Origin: Enterococcus phoeniculicola ATCC BAA-412
GTDB taxonomy: Bacteria > Bacillota > Bacilli > Lactobacillales > Enterococcaceae
Direction of reading: 5' to 3'
Assembly: GCF_000407505.1 (NCBI RefSeq)
Contig: NZ_ASWE01000001.1
Location: 1,361,324-1,425,323, forward strand
DNA: 64,000 nucleotides
Within the stretch, counting starts at the first letter, position 1, and every line of letters starts with the position of its first letter. Under the pieces are notes generated by a model. It saw nothing but the letters and a program-made list of their open reading frames with translations. It was not told the DNA's origin and ran no database searches. The position numbers were made by a program, and so were the translations under genes. Positions 10,501 to 18,019 of this stretch are shown here, one piece after another.

Positions 10501-10799
10501 GCGGACCGGGAATTTATTTGAACCAACTGCTTACCTCTGTCTTAGGAATTCGCGAACAAACAGATCAGGTCATTTTTGATCCCGTGTTGCCAAACGAATT
10601 AGATGGATTATCCTTACACTATGAATTATTTAAAAATCCAGTAACGGTTAATTTCCATTTAACTGGAACAAATGATGTACAGATTGACGGAAAGAGCGTT
10701 GCGTTTGAACTCGAGCATAATCCTTACAGAACAGGGGGCTTGATTGTCCCTAAAGATACCTTCACCAAAAAAAATCAAATTATCGATATTTATCGATAG
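7533..10799 (+). CDS. GH94-type phosphorylase, probable 1,2-beta-oligoglucan phosphorylase
   Basis: A 1088-residue cytoplasmic protein. The C-terminal half has the (alpha/alpha)6 features of GH94 phosphorylases: WGTRDVSQGPTEF, the acid-rich GDGDWDD segment at residues 738-744 that should supply the general acid, and a His/Arg-rich NRPASYNGGVSTHF segment. The N-terminal half looks like the extended beta-sandwich of the long subgroup. The length matches 1,2-beta-oligoglucan phosphorylases and exceeds cellobiose phosphorylases (about 800). The reaction would be (Glc-beta-1,2)n + Pi giving glucose 1-phosphate and a shortened chain. It is 10 bp after the GH3 gene. Family is fairly sure; linkage specificity is inferred from size and gene neighbours. 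Confidence 0.75.
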   Translation: MKLQIKKADTQFSFLETGDLYEIESCNMMINQLQGNSLDGSLNQLYLRIHHQSGKQMIPLIGSNAESHFSIHDNQLTWKGSLESVHYQVDFLLSEHNCWFWRVTVSGEGTIDIIYGQDLGLAKKGAVQSNEAYVSQYIDHHVTQEGGHTVVSSRQNQPQDGKFPVIEQGSLQKIRSFSTDGYQFFKRAYKKTNQPQALLRETLDNEVYQYEFAYIGLQSEPIVLSDQPKEIVFYGVVKDSQDEAITNPLVSLETITGWYEKEEISVSHEQGTTFQKLLGEPLVGEPFTQEELVNIYPVQLEKEEGASLYSFFTEEYHHVVLQNKEEEMERAHGHILLSGMDLDVEQPLLSTTVYMTGIFNSQIVLGNTSMNKLLGNSRNALNLFKLTGQRIYVLEDDVWRILTMPTAFEMGLNSATWYYKTENDLLIIRTFTIADTREIRLEVDSQSGKSYTWAISNQVVMGPEDTPHHQIKQEQNLLTVKSTHPSVTAKYPDLTYYLNSNQPFRLTDGSLFTQLPDEQLVVLQLESVSKFTLRIQGTLENRPFQEVKTNFAAEEKTYVAFIDQLLHQFSLTHEEVNVQRMNLLTRWYTHNMLVHYLSPHGLEQYGGAAWGTRDVSQGPTEFFLAVNRPEIVRSIIKQVFSNQFEDDGNWPQWFMFDRYEEQKADESHGDIIVWPMKIVADYLEKTKDYSILAEEIPYTSRGTFQKTSETATLYQHIQKEVAYIETNFLKGTYLSCYGDGDWDDTLQPYDSRLKKRMASSWTVALTYQVIKKLGELLLSVDSSYSKKLLELSNGIQRDFETYILSNETIPGFLYQTSEKTFEQMVYPKDNKTNIHYRLLPMTRSMIAELLTPQQVSHHLKLIREHLQFPDGVRLMNRPASYNGGVSTHFKRAEQAANFGREIGLQYVHAHIRFAEAMAKIGESEEAWHALEIINPISISTYVPNAELRQSNAYFSSSDGDFKTRYEAQKNFGKLKQGTVGVKGGWRIYSSGPGIYLNQLLTSVLGIREQTDQVIFDPVLPNELDGLSLHYELFKNPVTVNFHLTGTNDVQIDGKSVAFELEHNPYRTGGLIVPKDTFTKKNQIIDIYR

Positions 10800-10812
10800 G
10801 AAAGGAGCACCC

Positions 10813-11775
10813 ATGGTAGGAATAAAAGACATCGCAAAAAAGGCTGGCGTTTCAATTTCAACTGTTTCCTACGCTTTAAATGGCAGCCCAAAGATTACGG
10901 AAGAAACAAGGGCGCGCATACAAGCAATTGCCGATGAGCTGAACTATGTTCCGAACATGGCGGCTCGCACATTAAAACGTCGGCAAACAAATATCATCGG
11001 CGTCTATTTAGCAGACTATGGAGGGAGTTTTTATGGAGAGCTCTTAGATGGAATTAAGAAAGGGCTTGCCTATTTTGGCTACGAAATGATTGTCTGCAGC
11101 GGTGTAAAATCTCATCTCTTTATTCCTGAACGAATGATTGATGGCGCCGTTATCTTAGACTGGACGTTTGATACCGAAGAAATTGAACAATTTGCTGACC
11201 GCGGACATTCAATTGTTGTTCTTGATCGACTCATTACTCATGAAAACATTCGACAAGTCCTCTTAGATAATAAGGGGGGAGCCACTCTAGCTATTGAACA
11301 GTTCCTCTCCTCTGGTACACAAAAAATGTATTTAATTTCTGGTCCTAAACAAGGATATGATAGTATTGAACGGCTGAAAACAAGCACTCGAGAACTAGAG
11401 CGTTTTGGTATCCCTTATGAGATTATAGAAGGGGACTTCACCGAACCTTCAGGCTATCAAGCAGCAGAAAAAATCCTTATGAACACCCCTGAAAAACCCA
11501 TTGATATCTTTGCTTTGAATGATGAGATGGCTATTGGTGTGTATAAATACATCAAGGAAACGAATTACCAAATCGGAAAAGATATCCGAATGATAGGATT
11601 TGATAACTCTGAATTAGGGGCATTTGTACAGCCTCGACTAGCAACCATTTCCTACTCCAAACATCGCTGGGGAATTGTAGCAGCAGAAACGATTATCCAT
11701 CTTATTCAAGGAGAAACAGCCGAAAACGAGCATATTTATACAAGCTTTGTATCCGGTGGCTCATTTGAAGAATAG
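10813..11775 (+). CDS. LacI-family transcriptional regulator
   Basis: Repressor of 320 residues. The N-terminal helix-turn-helix is canonical (IKDIAKKAGVSISTVSYALNG, about residues 3-23) with the hinge-helix region NMAARTLKRRQTN, followed by a sugar-binding core similar to periplasmic binding proteins. The ATG at 10813 follows AAAGGAG; an earlier in-frame start lies within the GH94 gene and is unlikely. Last gene of the glycan operon, followed by a strong terminator, so it probably controls its own operon in response to an oligosaccharide or glucose. The operator would be upstream of the operon, outside the window. Confidence 0.9.
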   Translation: MVGIKDIAKKAGVSISTVSYALNGSPKITEETRARIQAIADELNYVPNMAARTLKRRQTNIIGVYLADYGGSFYGELLDGIKKGLAYFGYEMIVCSGVKSHLFIPERMIDGAVILDWTFDTEEIEQFADRGHSIVVLDRLITHENIRQVLLDNKGGATLAIEQFLSSGTQKMYLISGPKQGYDSIERLKTSTRELERFGIPYEIIEGDFTEPSGYQAAEKILMNTPEKPIDIFALNDEMAIGVYKYIKETNYQIGKDIRMIGFDNSELGAFVQPRLATISYSKHRWGIVAAETIIHLIQGETAENEHIYTSFVSGGSFEE

Positions 11776-11780
11776 TAGGA

Positions 11781-11823
11781 AAGAGGGTGAGGGATAACTT
11801 AATTAGTTATCCCTCACCCTCTT
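11781..11823. terminator. bidirectional hairpin terminator with ATAACTTAATTAGTTAT core
   Basis: Perfect 18-bp inverted repeat (11781-11798 and 11806-11823) around TTAATTA, immediately after the LacI gene. The same core is found in the hairpins at 22532 and 24649, so this is also part of a dispersed element. Confidence 0.8.
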
Positions 11824-11880
11824 AAACTATTAACAAAGGTTGTGAAGGAACTCATCTCCACGTTAAACAACACTCAGCGG
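11781..11880 (-). repeat. dispersed hairpin element, copy 1 (minus orientation)
   Basis: Read on the minus strand this stretch runs GTGGAGATGAGTTCC, then CCTTTGTTAATAGTTTA, then the hairpin with the ATAACTTAATTAGTTAT core. The same order of blocks occurs at 22493-22568 and 24601-24687 on the plus strand. The rest of the gap to 12010 shows no gene. Confidence 0.6.
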
Positions 11881-12010
11881 TTATCCCTATTCCTAGAGTA
11901 GCTTATAGTCAATAGCCCAACGCTATAGTAACTATCTTTGCACTCATTTTTTGGTAACTACAGGTTGAATTCACCTTCCTCATTCAGCCGTTCTCACGAT
12001 TTCATTCATT

Positions 12011-12880
12011 TTATCGCTTTTTTGCTACTTTTTTAAATACAGGTATTTCACTATTTACTCCATAATCCAGTGTACCGACTTTATTTAGCTGCGCCATATC
12101 CTCATCTGTAATCGTGAAGTTAACCTCTGCATTATTTTTCATATGGCTGGCCTTGGATGATTTAGGCAATGGAAGCAAGTCAAGTTGAAGCAAATAGCGA
12201 ATCGCCAATTGCGGAATAGAAACCTGATATTTTTTTGCCATTTCAGTAATTTCTGGACTTTTCATCATTTCGCCATGTGCAATAGGAGAGTAGGCTTCTA
12301 CAAGAATCTCATGCGCTTGAGAAAATTCGATTACTTTTGTTGGTATATGACCAATGTGGGCCAAAATCTGGTTAACCATAGGGGGCGTTTTGGCATGAGC
12401 TAAAAGATTTTCTAAATCAACCTGCTCAAAATTAGAAACACCAATTGCTCGAATCTTTCCTGCTTCATAAGCTTCTTCCAGTGCTTTCCAAGCCGCCAAA
12501 TTCCCTTCAAAATAATGATCCTCATCACTTTGAAACTCTATCCATGGTTTTGGACTGTGAATAATCATCAAATCGATAAATTCTACGCCCAATTTTTCTA
12601 ATGAGATGTCAATCGCACTTACTGCCTCTTCGTAATTTTTGATTTCTGCGGCTAATTTAGTTGTAAGAAACAGTTCTTCGCGAGCAACCCCTGAAGTACG
12701 AATCCCTTCACCCACGCCTCGTTCGTTTTCATAAGCTTGTGCTGTGTCAATGTGGCGATAACCTAGCTGAATTGCTTCTTTAACAGAATCAGCAGCCTGT
12801 GTATCAGGAATCATCCACGTGCCAAACCCAATTTTGGGAATAGTCACCCCATTTGAAAGTGTAAAGACTTCTGTTAACAT
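12011..12880 (-). CDS. aldo/keto reductase
   Basis: NADPH-dependent aldo/keto reductase of 289 residues, the usual family size. Seen: GYRHIDTAQAYENERGVG carrying the catalytic Asp and Tyr, LGVEFIDLMIIHSPKPW with the catalytic-site His, GVSNFE, and PLPKSSKASHMKNN near the C-terminus for cofactor binding. Similar to 2,5-diketo-gluconate/glyoxal reductase types. It stands alone, convergent with the glycan operon and divergent from the AraC-type gene. The physiological substrate is unknown. Start ATG with AAGGAAT-type site upstream on the minus strand. Confidence 0.85.
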   Translation of the reverse strand: MLTEVFTLSNGVTIPKIGFGTWMIPDTQAADSVKEAIQLGYRHIDTAQAYENERGVGEGIRTSGVAREELFLTTKLAAEIKNYEEAVSAIDISLEKLGVEFIDLMIIHSPKPWIEFQSDEDHYFEGNLAAWKALEEAYEAGKIRAIGVSNFEQVDLENLLAHAKTPPMVNQILAHIGHIPTKVIEFSQAHEILVEAYSPIAHGEMMKSPEITEMAKKYQVSIPQLAIRYLLQLDLLPLPKSSKASHMKNNAEVNFTITDEDMAQLNKVGTLDYGVNSEIPVFKKVAKKR

Positions 12881-13075
12881 GCGTATTCCTTCTTTCTTTT
12901 GTTCAATAAAAATAGTTCATTCTACTTCAGAATTATTTTCTAAATGTATCATACGTGTTAAAGTCCACTTTAAGTCAAGCGGTTTGTTTAGGCTATCCAT
13001 CCAGTACGGAAAATAAGAGGAAGCGCTATACATTCCATGATAAAATAAACATAAATGAAGAAAGAGAGGGTATTT

Positions 13076-13942
13076 ATGGAGTGGAATGAAAAAATGGATT
13101 TAATTATTGAGTACGTAGAAACACATTTACAGCGTACAGAGGAACCTCTCAATCCAGAAGAAGTTGCGGCTATTGCTGAATGCTCATTTGATTTTTTTCA
13201 AAAAGTGTTTGCTTATATGAATAAAATCAGTTTCTCCGACTATGTTCGTGCTAGAAAACTTACCCTCGCAGGGTACGATGTGAAAAGTACAAAGATGCGT
13301 GTAATTGACATTAGTTATAAGTATAACTATCATTCACCCACCTCATTTTCTAAAGCGTTTCATCAATTTCATGGTGTTTCACCAACAAAAGCTAGAGAGA
13401 AACAAGCGACTTTACGTATTGTTCCTAAAATGACATTTACTAAATCCATAACACCTACTTGGCGACTAAAAAAGCAACAAAGCTTTCGACTAATTGGCGT
13501 CAAAACAAAAATTTCTTGTGTGGACCACGCTCACTATAAAAAAATCCCCGAGTTTTGGAATGAATGCCAGAAAAATGGACTGTATTCTACCTTAATTTCT
13601 TTGGATGAAGGAACACCTAAAGGAGTTTTTGGCTTGTTTGGTTATTTCGATGAACAATCAATGGATATTGACTATTTCATTATGGTTGAGTCACAAGCAG
13701 CGTTATCGGAACAATTTTGTGAAATAATCATTCCTGAAGTAACCTGGGCGGTTTTTGATTGTATAGGCAGAGTCCCTGAATCGATACATAAGGGATGGAA
13801 CTTCTTAAATGAAGAATGGTTGCTTGCCTATCCATTCAAACATGCTCCTTGTCCAGAACTTGAGTGGTACAGTGACGGAAATTCTTATTCTGAGAATTAT
13901 CTAAGCCAAATATGGATTCCAATAGAGGAGGAAAAACAATGA
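13076..13942 (+). CDS. AraC-family regulator with GyrI-like effector domain
   Basis: Regulator of 288 residues. The N-terminal half has two AraC helix-turn-helix motifs (FDFFQKVFAYMNKISFSDYVRARKL region, then YKYNYHSPTSFSKAFHQFHGVSP). The C-terminal half, from about residue 125, resembles the effector-binding domain of Rob/SoxS/BmrR-type proteins that bind small hydrophobic molecules. The ATG at 13076 is chosen because AGAGAGGG precedes it at good spacing; the ATG at 13055 has none. It overlaps the next gene by 4 bp (ATGA), so both are made from one message. Target genes are not evident. Confidence 0.82.
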   Translation: MEWNEKMDLIIEYVETHLQRTEEPLNPEEVAAIAECSFDFFQKVFAYMNKISFSDYVRARKLTLAGYDVKSTKMRVIDISYKYNYHSPTSFSKAFHQFHGVSPTKAREKQATLRIVPKMTFTKSITPTWRLKKQQSFRLIGVKTKISCVDHAHYKKIPEFWNECQKNGLYSTLISLDEGTPKGVFGLFGYFDEQSMDIDYFIMVESQAALSEQFCEIIIPEVTWAVFDCIGRVPESIHKGWNFLNEEWLLAYPFKHAPCPELEWYSDGNSYSENYLSQIWIPIEEEKQ

Positions 13943-14409
13943 TTCATTTAGTATATTGTGATAACACAGGAAAAAAGGGGGAGAGGGTACTAGATAAAAT
14001 TGTCAATGGTAAAAAAACAATGGTTGTAAGAGGAGCTGCTGGAAGAAAAATTCCCCATAGTCGTGTATTTAAAAATGAACGTCTTTACTTCATGGAAAAA
14101 GGATCTTCTAGAATTGCTGCCACAGCACTTGTCAAACAAGTAGAGAACTATGTAAAGCTGACTGAAGAAGAGATTACGAGTACATTAGAGAGTAACCAAT
14201 CAAAACTAGCCCTTTCTGAAAAACAAAAAAAACGTTGGCACAAAAAATGTTTATGTTTGGTTGAGTTTGAACAAGTAGAAGAGATCACACCATTGGCATT
14301 TGATCATCAAGGCAATATGGATGATTGGCTAATCTTAGAGAAGATTGAAGACGTAGTTGTAGGAACAAGTATCCCTTATAACTATGATAAATCAAAATTC
14401 CCTAAATAG
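13939..14409 (+). CDS. hypothetical protein, possible PUA/ASCH-like fold
   Basis: 156-residue cytoplasmic protein of unknown function. The segment from GKKTMVVRGAAGRK through FMEKGSSRIAATALVKQVENY has the strand pattern of PUA/ASCH-type domains, which bind RNA or nucleotides, but no firm motif is visible. Its ATG overlaps the stop codon of the AraC-type gene and has its own AGAGGAGG site, so it is co-translated with that regulator. A role linked to the regulator is likely but cannot be specified. Confidence 0.6.
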   Translation: MIHLVYCDNTGKKGERVLDKIVNGKKTMVVRGAAGRKIPHSRVFKNERLYFMEKGSSRIAATALVKQVENYVKLTEEEITSTLESNQSKLALSEKQKKRWHKKCLCLVEFEQVEEITPLAFDHQGNMDDWLILEKIEDVVVGTSIPYNYDKSKFPK

Positions 14410-14432
14410 GAATCTCAGGAAAACTATCAGTA

Positions 14433-14466
14433 TTCCCTCAAAAAAATGAAACTTATTTTGAGGGAA
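14433..14466. terminator. inverted repeat, probable weak terminator
   Basis: Perfect 11-bp arms TTCCCTCAAAA / TTTTGAGGGAA separated by 12 bases, 23 bp after the preceding stop codon. No clear T-run follows on the plus strand, so termination strength is uncertain. Confidence 0.5.
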
Positions 14467-14685
14467 ATACCTAATTATGGTTTTCGTGAGTTTTTTTAGG
14501 TATAGAAAAAAAGGTTCTTTCAACTGAATTAGTTAGATTATTCAAAATTAACCTTGTTTTTTATAGGTATGTAGGTGTTTTTTCTTTATCTTTGCTCAAA
14601 AATTCATTCAAAACTAAATATCGTATTTCTTTTCCTGCACTCTTTTTTTGTAGGATAATTGATGTATAGAAAAGAGGAGATGCCT

Positions 14686-15153
14686 GTGGAATTGAGTTTT
14701 GTTGAACTTATCCAATTAACAAACACCTCTCTAAAAACAATAGAAAACTATAAAAAGCGGGGATTCATTTCCGAAGAACCCTATTCTATGGAAGACATTC
14801 TACTAGTGAATAAGCTTTACCTTTTAGAGAGGCTTGTTTTACCTGTTGATGATGTACCGTCTGGTTTTTTACAAGAGCAAGAACAATTGCTGAAAGTATC
14901 AGCTTTTAAACGTACGCTAGAAAAAATGTATTTATACAAATTAAAGAAAAATACTACTATGACTTTCAAACAAAAAGAGAGACTCAAGCAATCAATAAAT
15001 CATCTCTTGAATCAATTCACTTTAGAGCAGGTAAACGCTCTAGAAAAAAAGGATTCTGGGATTCTTTCTTATTTCGAAACGCTTTATGTTGAATCATTTA
15101 CAAAATCAAAACGATGGCAGAAGCTGAGAAAGCAGAGCTATTTCATAGACTAA
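14686..15153 (+). CDS. MerR-like small DNA-binding protein upstream of the replicon
   Basis: 155-residue protein starting at GTG 14686, chosen because AGAGGAG ends 6 bases before it; the in-frame ATG at 14680 lies directly against that site. Residues 5-25 (VELIQLTNTSLKTIENYKKR) read as a MerR-type helix-turn-helix followed by a wing (GFISEEPYSMEDI); the rest is Lys-rich and helical with no recognised effector domain. It is the only gene between the metabolic region and the iterons. It may be a plasmid-derived accessory or copy-control gene, inferred from position alone. Confidence 0.6.
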   Translation: MELSFVELIQLTNTSLKTIENYKKRGFISEEPYSMEDILLVNKLYLLERLVLPVDDVPSGFLQEQEQLLKVSAFKRTLEKMYLYKLKKNTTMTFKQKERLKQSINHLLNQFTLEQVNALEKKDSGILSYFETLYVESFTKSKRWQKLRKQSYFID

Positions 15154-15212
15154 CCATTGATTTATTCAACATTTTTTGCTTTTTGAAAAGCTGAAAGTAG
15201 AGTGAACAATTC

Positions 15213-15355
15213 TATAATATGACGAAGCTGCCAGAAGTAATGGTCAGGTAAATACAACTGATAGAGGGGAAATGTCCCAATAGGAGTAACGAAATCAAAA
15301 AAGAGAGCTTATTTAAGACCACTACTGGTTTTGAGTGAGTTCTTTTTTGATTCAT
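15213..15355 (+). ncRNA. candidate small RNA beside the replication origin
   Basis: A TATAAT at 15213-15218 is followed about 75 bases on by a hairpin with arms AATCAAAAAAGA (from about 15292) and TCTTTTTTGATT (to about 15355). No ribosome binding site or convincing ORF lies between. The -35 region is poor. It could be a copy-control RNA, but the evidence is weak. Confidence 0.25.
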
Positions 15356-15736
15356 AATTTTGAAGAGAGAATGTAAGAAAAAACAGGGAGTATGTTTCAC
15401 AACCAGTGTAACATACCGAAAAATAGTTTTAGTAAAATTTTACTTAGTGGCTAGATTAAAGAAAATAAAAGAAGCAAAAGTGTAATAAAAGAACATGCCT
15501 TAAAAACTATTTAAAGACTTCAAAAAAACTATTCTATCAATTCTAATGGATAAGTCGAGAATATATATGTTTTCATTTTGTTTTCAGATAGTTATTTAAA
15601 TTCGATGTTTTATAGAATAAATGAATTAAATAACGAATTTATAATCATTTATAGTTAAATACAAACAAATCATTTTTACAAAAAAATAGAGAAAAAACTT
15701 TTATTCCCCTGTTTAAAAATTTTTTCCTAATTTTTC

Positions 15737-15745
15737 TGTGGATAA
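15737..15745 (-). promoter_or_regulatory. DnaA box
   Basis: TGTGGATAA, the exact complement of the consensus DnaA box TTATCCACA, between the AT-rich stretch and the first iteron. Expected in iteron origins that recruit host DnaA. Confidence 0.75.
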
Positions 15746-15788
15746 CTTATTTTTTCATTTTTTTGTGCGAATTGTTTAAAAAAAGAAA

Positions 15789-16454
15789 GGTACAAAAATT
15801 CCCATAATTTAATTTAGTTTATTTACTTTATCAATTCAGATAGTTCTTACTTACTACTTCACTCTATAGAAGGAAAAAGTGATAATTTTTTATCGAAAAC
15901 GCGTGAAACACTTGATTTCATAAGGTTTATAATTGTCTTTGAGAATATGCTTTGTTTTTCCTAAAGTACAAAAAATTCCCTGTAAAGAACAAAAAAGTTC
16001 AACAAAGATACAAAAAATCCCAGCAAAAAATCAAAAATATCCATTTAAAATACAAAAATTCCCTGAAAGGTACAGAAATTCCCTAGGGTACAAAAATTCC
16101 CATAAGTGTGAGTGGGTGGCGCTTTTATAAGGTACAAGAATTCCCATCAATGATAAGGAGTTTGTTTTTATCAGAAATACAGAAATATCCCACGATTTTT
16201 CAACGAGTATTGCAAAAAAAGCTAATAAAATAGGATTTTTCCGCTATCTGTAATTTTAAAAGTACAAAAATTCCCCTAGATGAAACCCTAGAGCTGCTTG
16301 TTTTTCTATGAAAAGTACAAGAATTCCCATTGAAAAATACACTTATTCCCAGTAAAGGTACAAAAATTCCCATAAATCGTTTGGGATTTTTTGTACCTTT
16401 ACTTAAATAATCAATAAGTACAGAAATTCCCATCAAAAGTACAAAAATATCCAC
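15789..16454. repeat. iteron array of the replication origin
   Basis: About 14 direct copies of a repeat with core GGTACAAAAATTCCCATAA (variants in the first G and in the A-run), at about 15789, 15965, 16007, 16029, 16049, 16069, 16087, 16131, 16176, 16261, 16314, 16336, 16357, 16417 and 16438; a few are degenerate. One copy at 16382-16399 is inverted. Spacing is close to 20 bp in the cluster 16007-16105 and irregular elsewhere. Apparent short ORFs here are made of the repeats. These are binding sites for the Rep protein encoded directly downstream. Confidence 0.9.
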
Positions 16455-16519
16455 CAAGTGAATCTATAGAAATTTTGAATGTAGTTAGGTACAATTGTAT
16501 TTGTGTTTGGAGGGGCAAT

Positions 16520-18019
16520 ATGAATAAGTTAAGTTTTCCACATAAACAACATAATTTCCACATTGCTAAGTCGAATAAGCTTTTACGAGAAGGTCGAAAC
16601 GATCTGAGTAAGAAAGCATTTATTATTAGCGAGTTCCTAATTTCAAATATTAAGCCTGAGGATACTGGTTTTAGTACGGTCGAGGTCAGCGTAAATGAGT
16701 TAAATGAAATTTTGGGCTTCCCTAATGAAGGCGGAAAAGCAATTCAAAACACCAAAGAGGCAATTTTAGAGCTAGGATCAAAAGCTTGGTGGTGGGTGGA
16801 ATATGACGAAAAAAAGAATACAAAAGGAATCAAGCCTAAAAAGAAAGAATCTTTGATGAGATGGTTGGATAAAGCGGAATTAATTGACAACAACACTTAT
16901 CACTTGAAGTTGTCAGAGGTCTTAACCCCTTATTTAATTCAGCTAAAAAATCAAGGGAATTACACGCAATATCAACTTTATGACGTGGTAAATTTAGGAA
17001 CTGAAAGTAAAGCCGCCTTACAATTATATGGGTATTTACGCTCCTATGCATTCCAGGGTGAAGTTGAAATCACGGTGGAAATTTTGCGTGAGCTATTAGA
17101 TAAACATGTAGATGCAGCGGGAAATGAAATTCGTTGGGCTACCGTCAACCGGGACATAAAAAAAGCGATTGAGGTTATTAACAAAAAAACTTTGTTGAAG
17201 GTCGATTATATCGCAAAGAAATCAGGTAGAAAAACTACAGCTTTAGTTTTCTTTTTAGAACTGAAAGAAACAAAAGTCATCAATGAAGATGTGCCAAATA
17301 CGATTGAAAATAATAAAGGGATGGTCAAGGCTGAATTTGAAAAAATCTGGCGAAATTATCCGAAAAAGACAAATAAAGTTTCTGGAGAAAAATATTTTCT
17401 TCAAGCAATTGAAGAAGGAACAGATATTGAGGAGATCAAGACAGGAATTTTGAATTATTCTCAATATGTAGAAGAAAATGAAATTGATTTTAAATATGTG
17501 CTCTCTGGAGGGAATTTTTTCAAAAATAAGCGTTGGGAAGATGAGTGGCCAACAAATCATGCAGAGGTCGAAGAGACTGCTGTGTTTACTCCTGATTTTG
17601 AGGAGTTATGGACAATTTATCCAAAAAAAACGGATAAAGAAAAAGCTTTTTTTGCTTTTGATAAGTTGATGATTGAACACTTGGATGAATATAGCTTAAT
17701 ACGAAATGGTGTATTTCGTTATCGCCGTTTTGTTAATCAAGAAAAAAATAGACCAGGAACATTGTTGGATTTTAAATTATTTTTAGAGAAGAGAGAATAT
17801 CTTAGTAAGTGGAAAGTTAAAGGACAAAAGGAGAATCTTCCTTCGTGGTTTTATGATGACTTACCTAGTCGTCCGCATGATTTGACTGAAGAAGAATGGA
17901 AAAATGAACAAATTCAACGGTTAAATCAAAAGCTTGCAACTGTGACATTTGAAGAAGCTTCTACTAAAAGAAAAGAAGAACAACAAGATTGGGAAGAAAA
18001 AATTCTTCGTAAACTCTAA
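16520..18019 (+). CDS. repB: Rep_3-family (RepB) plasmid replication initiator
   Basis: 499-residue initiator. Residues 1-260 have the two winged-helix domains of Rep_3 initiators, with the N-terminal pattern HKQHNFHIAKSNKLLREG, a dimerisation wing around AWWWVEYDEKK, and SKAALQLYGYLRSY in the DNA-binding half. Two copies of an extra domain follow at residues 273-343 and 360-431, each opening with F-E-x-x-W-x-x-Y-P-K-K and ending near W. Similar C-terminal segments occur in phage and plasmid replication proteins, where a helicase-loader role is plausible. ATG at 16520 with GGAGGGG upstream. It binds the iterons just upstream and probably represses itself through the nearest ones. Lys/Glu-rich and AT-rich. 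Confidence 0.88.
   Translation: MNKLSFPHKQHNFHIAKSNKLLREGRNDLSKKAFIISEFLISNIKPEDTGFSTVEVSVNELNEILGFPNEGGKAIQNTKEAILELGSKAWWWVEYDEKKNTKGIKPKKKESLMRWLDKAELIDNNTYHLKLSEVLTPYLIQLKNQGNYTQYQLYDVVNLGTESKAALQLYGYLRSYAFQGEVEITVEILRELLDKHVDAAGNEIRWATVNRDIKKAIEVINKKTLLKVDYIAKKSGRKTTALVFFLELKETKVINEDVPNTIENNKGMVKAEFEKIWRNYPKKTNKVSGEKYFLQAIEEGTDIEEIKTGILNYSQYVEENEIDFKYVLSGGNFFKNKRWEDEWPTNHAEVEETAVFTPDFEELWTIYPKKTDKEKAFFAFDKLMIEHLDEYSLIRNGVFRYRRFVNQEKNRPGTLLDFKLFLEKREYLSKWKVKGQKENLPSWFYDDLPSRPHDLTEEEWKNEQIQRLNQKLATVTFEEASTKRKEEQQDWEEKILRKL

Larger units (their letters stand above)
15154..15788. other. gene-free AT-rich stretch, probable origin unwinding region
   Basis: About 635 bp without a credible gene. 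From about 15420 the sequence is extremely AT-rich, with long A and T runs, and it ends with a perfect DnaA box beside the first iteron. That is the layout of a DNA unwinding element in iteron plasmids. Confidence 0.6.
15430..16519. other. iteron-type plasmid replication origin
   Basis: The whole unit: AT-rich DNA, one perfect DnaA box, a leading iteron, the main iteron cluster, and the iterons that run up to the rep leader. The parts are in the usual order for Rep_3-type plasmids. No partition genes, resolvase or integrase are visible nearby. Confidence 0.75.

Noticed and set aside
15933-16130. 65-residue ORF rich in QKIP repeats
   Set aside because: It is a reading of the iterons themselves with no ribosome binding site. 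The opposite-strand ORF at 16200-16457 is the same effect.
15789-16454. CRISPR array
   Set aside because: Repeats of about 19 bp with short irregular spacing, one inverted copy and an adjacent rep gene fit iterons. No cas genes are present.
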